Part shown: piece by piece, positions 60,611-64,000 of the stretch
Position numbering within the stretch: the first letter of the stretch is position 1
How the letters are laid out: each line of letters begins with the position of its first letter
Assembly: GCF_014899185.1 (NCBI RefSeq)
Contig: NZ_CP045201.1
Location: 480,501-544,500, forward strand
Direction of reading: 5' to 3'
From: Pseudooceanicola spongiae
GTDB taxonomy: Bacteria > Pseudomonadota > Alphaproteobacteria > Rhodobacterales > Rhodobacteraceae
Length of the DNA stretch: 64,000 bases
Translations under genes and position numbers: made by a program
The notes under the pieces: generated by a model
The model's input: only the letters and a program-made list of their open reading frames with translations
The model's database searches: none
What the model was told of the DNA's origin: nothing

Positions 60611-61627
60611 TCAGGCGTCTTCGTCTTGCGGCGCCACATCGGCATAAATATCGGTCCAGAGCTCATCCACGCCGGGCTCCGGGCTTTCCTTGGCGAACTC
60701 GGCCGACTGGTTGACGATGCTCTTGATGGATTTGTCGATCTCTTTCAGATCATCCTCGGTGGCATGGCCGCCCGACACCAGCAGATCACGCACGTGATCG
60801 ATGGGGTCTTTCTCGGTGCGCATCTTCTGCACTTCTTCGCGGGTGCGGTACTTCGCCGGGTCCGACATCGAGTGGCCGCGATAGCGATAGGTCTTCACTT
60901 CTAGAATGTAGGGGCCGTCACCGGCGCGGCAGTGGGCAATCGCCTTCTCGCCTGCGGCTTTCACGGCCAGCACATCCATACCATCGACCATCTCGCCGGG
61001 GATGCCATAAGGCTCACCACGCTTGAAGATCTCGGGCGACGAGGTAGAGCGTTTCTGCGAGGTGCCCATGGCGTACTGGTTGTTCTCGATGACGAAAATC
61101 ACCGGAAGCTTCCAGAGCGCCGCCATGTTGAAGCTCTCGTAGACCTGACCCTGGTTTGCGGCACCATCGCCGAAATAGGTGAAGGTCACGCGGTCATTGC
61201 CAAGGTACTTGTCAGCAAAGGCGAGGCCGGCACCGATCGGCACCTGCGCGCCCACGATGCCATGCCCACCGTAGAAGTTCTTTTCCTTGGAGAACATGTG
61301 CATAGAGCCGCCTTTCCCCTTGGAATAGCCGCCCTCGCGTCCGGTCAACTCGGCCATGACCCCATCGGGGTTCATGCCGCAGGCCAGCATGTGGCCGTGA
61401 TCGCGGTAAGATGTGACGCGCTTGTCGCCTTCCTCCGCTGCGGCCTCAAGGCCGACAACAACGGCTTCCTGACCGATATAGAGGTGACAGAACCCCCCGA
61501 TCAGACCCATGCCATATAGCTGCCCGGCTTTTTCTTCAAAGCGGCGGATCAACAGCATGTCGTGATAGTAGGTTTTCAGCTCATCTGCCGAAATATTCGG
61601 CGTGGCTGGGGCTTTGCGGGTTGCCAT
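60611..61627 (-). CDS. pdhA: Pyruvate dehydrogenase E1 alpha
   Basis: 338 residues. Thiamine diphosphate motif GDGAANQGQVYESFNMAALW with ENNQYAMGTS; the phospho-loop region RYRGHSMSDPAKYRTREEVQ. It decarboxylates pyruvate. GGAGG lies about nine bases upstream of the ATG. First in the operon, with a perfect palindrome 71 bp upstream. Confidence 0.97.
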   Translation of the reverse strand: MATRKAPATPNISADELKTYYHDMLLIRRFEEKAGQLYGMGLIGGFCHLYIGQEAVVVGLEAAAEEGDKRVTSYRDHGHMLACGMNPDGVMAELTGREGGYSKGKGGSMHMFSKEKNFYGGHGIVGAQVPIGAGLAFADKYLGNDRVTFTYFGDGAANQGQVYESFNMAALWKLPVIFVIENNQYAMGTSQKRSTSSPEIFKRGEPYGIPGEMVDGMDVLAVKAAGEKAIAHCRAGDGPYILEVKTYRYRGHSMSDPAKYRTREEVQKMRTEKDPIDHVRDLLVSGGHATEDDLKEIDKSIKSIVNQSAEFAKESPEPGVDELWTDIYADVAPQDEDA

Positions 61628-61697
61628 ATAAGGTGTCCTCCCCGTGAATCGTCGCCGATCTTGTTGATAAGCCGGTGACTCAGTGGCGCAAAACTTG

Positions 61698-61719
61698 GAT
61701 AGTTTAATACTAAACTATC
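61698..61719. promoter_or_regulatory. Perfect palindrome upstream of pdhA
   Basis: GATAGTTTA, spacer ATAC, TAAACTATC: 9-bp arms without mismatch, AT-rich in GC-rich DNA. It lies 71-92 bp before the pdhA start, in the likely promoter zone, and so is a good operator candidate for a dimeric repressor of the pdh operon. The regulator is not in the window. Confidence 0.6.
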
Positions 61720-61919
61720 TCTTACATCAGATCCCCGCAGGATGCGAGGGCGAAAATGCCGCAACCCTGGCGGCGGCAGTGCCTTTGGCGTTCACCCCGA
61801 AACATGCGTCGCAGGGCTTCCCGTTACCATAGCCCACTCAGTCTCAACGACAATCACTCTTTGAAAGTCCGCGCGCCAGCACTGGGCCACACCCGGCAAA
61901 ACCCGCACGCCCCCACCCC

Positions 61920-61980
61920 GTCATCTTGCCACAAATACTTCGGGGGAGGCGCCCTGCGCCGGGGGCAGAGCCCCTCTTTT
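61920..61980 (-). repeat. GC-rich Roseobacter-type intergenic repeat, copy 2
   Basis: On the minus strand: AAAGAGGGGCTCTGCCCCCG, GCGCAGGGCGCCTCCCCCGA, AGTATTTGTGGCAAGATGAC. It has the layout of the copy at 37496-37545, but the two differ in loop sequences. It sits in the 492-bp gap between pdhA and the ftsB-like gene. Confidence 0.6.
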
Positions 61981-61997
61981 GCGCGCCCGGATCCGCC

Positions 61998-62052
61998 AAA
62001 TCGCACCGTTCAGTTACCGTTCGGATACCGACGCAATACCGACAGTCAAATC
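61998..62052 (-). repeat. 11-bp-period intergenic repeat, copy B
   Basis: On the minus strand: TGATTTGAC, then units TGTCGGTATTG, CGTCGGTATCC, GAACGGTAACT, GAACGGTGCGA, ending TTT. Same unit order and spacing as copy A at 29353-29409, about 75% identical over the units. Placed between pdhA and the ftsB-like gene, where no promoter need is obvious. Confidence 0.75.
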
Positions 62053-62119
62053 AGGCAAAATCAGCCCCTTGCCGGGATGGGTTCCCACCCGGCCGGCACA
62101 GTCTCAGGCCATGCCGATC

Positions 62120-62419
62120 TCAGCGCAGAACGAATTCGTCGCCTCGCACCAGACCCAGCACATCGCGGGCCTGCTGGTCCAGCAGATCGAGGTCGAGGAA
62201 GCTGTCCGACAGCCGCCGCGTGCGATTTTCCATCACCGAGATTTCGCCCTTCAGCGCCTCAAGTTGTTGTTCCAGACGGGTATTGTCGGCCTGCACGACG
62301 GCACGTTTGAACAGCCCATATTCCCCCTGCACAGCGGCAAAGGTGAAATACATCCCCAACATGAGGACGGCGGCGAAATAGAAAAACAGCCCAAATGGCG
62401 GGCGATTGTCACTGATCAT
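62120..62419 (-). CDS. FtsB/DivIC-family septum formation initiator
   Basis: 99 residues. One membrane segment (LFFYFAAVLMLGMYFTFAAV) followed by a coiled coil (ADNTRLEQQLEALKGEISVM) and a short C-terminal part (LDLLDQQARDVLGLVRGDEF). This is the shape of FtsB, which joins FtsL and FtsQ in the divisome. The ATG at 62419 starts right before the membrane segment; in-frame sequence upstream is not protein-like. Placed between pdhA and the aldolase gene, as in many alphaproteobacteria. Confidence 0.88.
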   Translation of the reverse strand: MISDNRPPFGLFFYFAAVLMLGMYFTFAAVQGEYGLFKRAVVQADNTRLEQQLEALKGEISVMENRTRRLSDSFLDLDLLDQQARDVLGLVRGDEFVLR

Positions 62420-62523
62420 GGTTGCCTCACACCCCTTCAAGGGGGTTATCGCCTCTGACGGGCGGTATCCGGCCAACATGCCACATGCGATTCGCCAAGG
62501 GAATCCCATTTTTGACGGACAGC

Positions 62524-62550
62524 AAAAAGGGGCGCAAAAGCGCCCCTTTT
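62524..62550 (-). terminator. Intrinsic terminator after the aldolase gene
   Basis: AAAAGGGGCGC, loop TTTT, GCGCCCCTTTTT on the minus strand. 22 bp past the aldolase stop. Confidence 0.92.
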
Positions 62551-62571
62551 CAGTGCCATAGAGCAACAGTC

Positions 62572-63495
62572 TCAGCCAGCGACAGAGGCCTGGTAGATGC
62601 CATCGATTGTCTCGGCCAGGGTCGCGTCGAACTCGGCTTCGGGCTGCTGGGCCGACAGGCCCTCGGTCAGAGCGCGCGAAAAGCTCGCGATCATGCCGGT
62701 CTGTTTCGACAGGCGTGCATTGGCATCCAGACGCTCATAGCCACCCGACAGCGCGACCACTTTCATGACCGCAGGGTGATCGACCAGTGCTTTGTATTGA
62801 TTGACCTTTTCCGGGATCGACAGCTTCAGCATGACCTCGACGCCCGTCGGAAGGGCGTCCAGATGCGCCAGAATTTCGTCGCGCAGAAGGTCTTCCGCTT
62901 CGGCTTTATCGGCGATTGTGATGGTGACTTCCGGCTCAAGAATCGGCATCAGGCCATGGCTCAGGATCTGCATACCGACCTCGAACTGCTGGTCGACAAT
63001 CGCCTTGATCCCGACCGGGTTCGCCTCATCGACAACACTGCGCATCTTGGTGCCGAAGATGCCCTTCTTGACGGCCCGCTCGCAGAGCGCATCCAGATCC
63101 GGCATCGCCTTCATCAGCTTGACGCCATCAGCTTCGTCTTTCAAGCCCTTGTCTACCTTCAGAAAAGGCACAACCTTGGTCTCTTTCCAGAGGTATTCTG
63201 CGGTCGGCACACCGTCGATATCGCCGTCCATCGTGCGCTCGAACAGGATCGCGCCGATGACTTTTTCCCCGTTGAAAGCCGGGCTCTTGATGATCCGCGC
63301 GCGCATCTGGTGCACCAGCGAAAACATCTCTGCCTCCGAGGAATAGGCATCCTCTTCAATGCCATAGAGCTTCAGCGCTTTCGGGGTCGAGCCGCCGCTC
63401 TGATCCAGGGCCGCGATGAAACCGTCGCCGCTGCGAATCTGTTCTGCCATGGCTGCGTCGGCGCGTACCAATTCGGCCTGAGTCGTTTCCGTCAT
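62572..63495 (-). CDS. Fructose-bisphosphate aldolase, class I
   Basis: 307 residues. Forms a Schiff base with its substrate, unlike metal-dependent class II enzymes. [20 protein letters not shown] and [20 protein letters not shown] are class I bacterial signatures; LKVDKGL and [13 protein letters not shown] hold conserved lysines. [16 protein letters not shown] has the catalytic Glu. The ATG at 63495 is preferred over a TTG 6 bp earlier. Follows pgk, so both serve glycolysis/gluconeogenesis. Confidence 0.94.
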   Translation of the reverse strand: MTETTQAELVRADAAMAEQIRSGDGFIAALDQSGGSTPKALKLYGIEEDAYSSEAEMFSLVHQMRARIIKSPAFNGEKVIGAILFERTMDGDIDGVPTAEYLWKETKVVPFLKVDKGLKDEADGVKLMKAMPDLDALCERAVKKGIFGTKMRSVVDEANPVGIKAIVDQQFEVGMQILSHGLMPILEPEVTITIADKAEAEDLLRDEILAHLDALPTGVEVMLKLSIPEKVNQYKALVDHPAVMKVVALSGGYERLDANARLSKQTGMIASFSRALTEGLSAQQPEAEFDATLAETIDGIYQASVAG

Positions 63496-63602
63496 TTGCA
63501 ATCGCCTGAAAATAATTGGGTTGGTGCAGGCCGCGGCGCCTCCGCGACCTTTGCCCCATGTTTAAGGGGTTGCGCCATTTCATGCAATTCAGGTTGCGCT
63601 AA

Positions 63603-63622
63603 CGGAGGGGAGATCCCCTCCG
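63603..63622 (-). terminator. Hairpin between pgk and the aldolase gene
   Basis: CGGAGGGG, loop (ATCT on the minus strand), CCCCTCCG. A perfect 8-bp stem 11 bp after the pgk stop, with no T-run; it may stabilise the pgk message or cause partial termination. Confidence 0.5.
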
Positions 63623-63633
63623 AAGTGCGCTAA

Positions 63634-64000
63634 TCACCCGCCCAGAGCTGCGACGCCGGGCAGGGTCTTGCCCTCCATCCACTCAAGGAAAGCGCCCCCC
63701 GCGGTCGAGATATAGGTGAAGCTCTCGGCCGCGCCACTGGCGTTCAGCGCCGCCACGGTATCGCCGCCCCCGGCGACCGAGACAAGCTTGCCGGCCTTGG
63801 TCAGCTCGGCGGCTTTCAGGGCTGCTGCATCGGTCGCCGCATTGAACGGCTCGATCTCGAAGGCACCCAAAGGACCGTTCCAGATCAAGGTCTTGGAGGT
63901 CTCGAAGGCCTCGCTGAGGCGCGCCACACTCTCGGGGCCTGCGTCCAGAATCATCGCATCCGAAGGGCACTGTGTGGCAGGCACGGTCTCGTTCTCGGCA
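63634..64000 (-). CDS. pgk: Phosphoglycerate kinase, C-terminal part
   Basis: About 122 codons; the start lies outside the window. [20 protein letters not shown] and [18 protein letters not shown] are the nucleotide-binding blocks of the C-terminal domain, and [20 protein letters not shown], then PGVAALGG is the invariant end. Makes ATP from 1,3-bisphosphoglycerate. Confidence 0.96.
   Translation of the reverse strand, partial: AENETVPATQCPSDAMILDAGPESVARLSEAFETSKTLIWNGPLGAFEIEPFNAATDAAALKAAELTKAGKLVSVAGGGDTVAALNASGAAESFTYISTAGGAFLEWMEGKTLPGVAALGG

Overview
The window looks like chromosomal DNA of a GC-rich marine alphaproteobacterium of the Roseobacter group (Rhodobacterales). Four things point there: a complete RcGTA-type gene transfer agent (GTA) cluster, TRAP and peptide-type ABC uptake operons, a PdhB subunit that carries its own lipoyl domain, and the short GC-rich intergenic repeats common in that group. 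No rRNA, tRNA, CRISPR array, integrase or intact insertion sequence was recognised.

Layout. 1-6.1 kb holds accessory metabolism and regulators: the end of an AspT/YidE-type transporter, a PRISE-like reductase divergent from a LysR regulator, a glutathione S-transferase divergent from a WYL regulator, and a methyltransferase. 6.3-12.4 kb is a probable mevalonate uptake and catabolism locus: a degradative HMG-CoA reductase, a DctPQM TRAP transporter and a truncated HMG-CoA lyase, divergent from a MocR-type regulator with an inverted repeat between them. 12.4-13.65 kb is gene-poor, with a TTAA-N7-TTAA (CtrA-like) site in front of a 51-residue secreted His/Cys peptide. 13.65-21.9 kb has an amidase facing an operon for a peptide-type ABC importer, an Asp/Glu-racemase-like protein without its catalytic cysteines, and a hydratase. 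22.3-24.8 kb is a methionine ABC importer (metNIQ).

25.2-41.6 kb is mostly housekeeping: purC, an ArsC-like protein, a secreted PilJ-domain protein, trigger factor, a diguanylate cyclase, a DEAD-box helicase, a lysozyme-like protein, rpsF-rpsR-rplI, and the fatty-acid set fabD-fabG-acpP-fabF with mltG.

41.8-55.9 kb is an intact GTA structural cluster of seventeen genes, g1 (TerS) to g15. Its leader holds a nested dyad, a TTGACA-17-TATAGA promoter and an intrinsic terminator before the first gene; a second intrinsic terminator follows terL. This arrangement suggests control by antitermination. 56-64 kb returns to core metabolism: cysE, an unknown protein, the pyruvate dehydrogenase operon pdhA-pdhB-pdhC with a perfect palindrome upstream, a FtsB/DivIC-like protein, class I fructose-bisphosphate aldolase and the end of pgk.

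Two intergenic loci (29.35 and 62.0 kb) and one place inside the amidase gene share an unusual repeat with an 11-bp period that known features do not explain. All calls come from reading the sequence; no database search was run.
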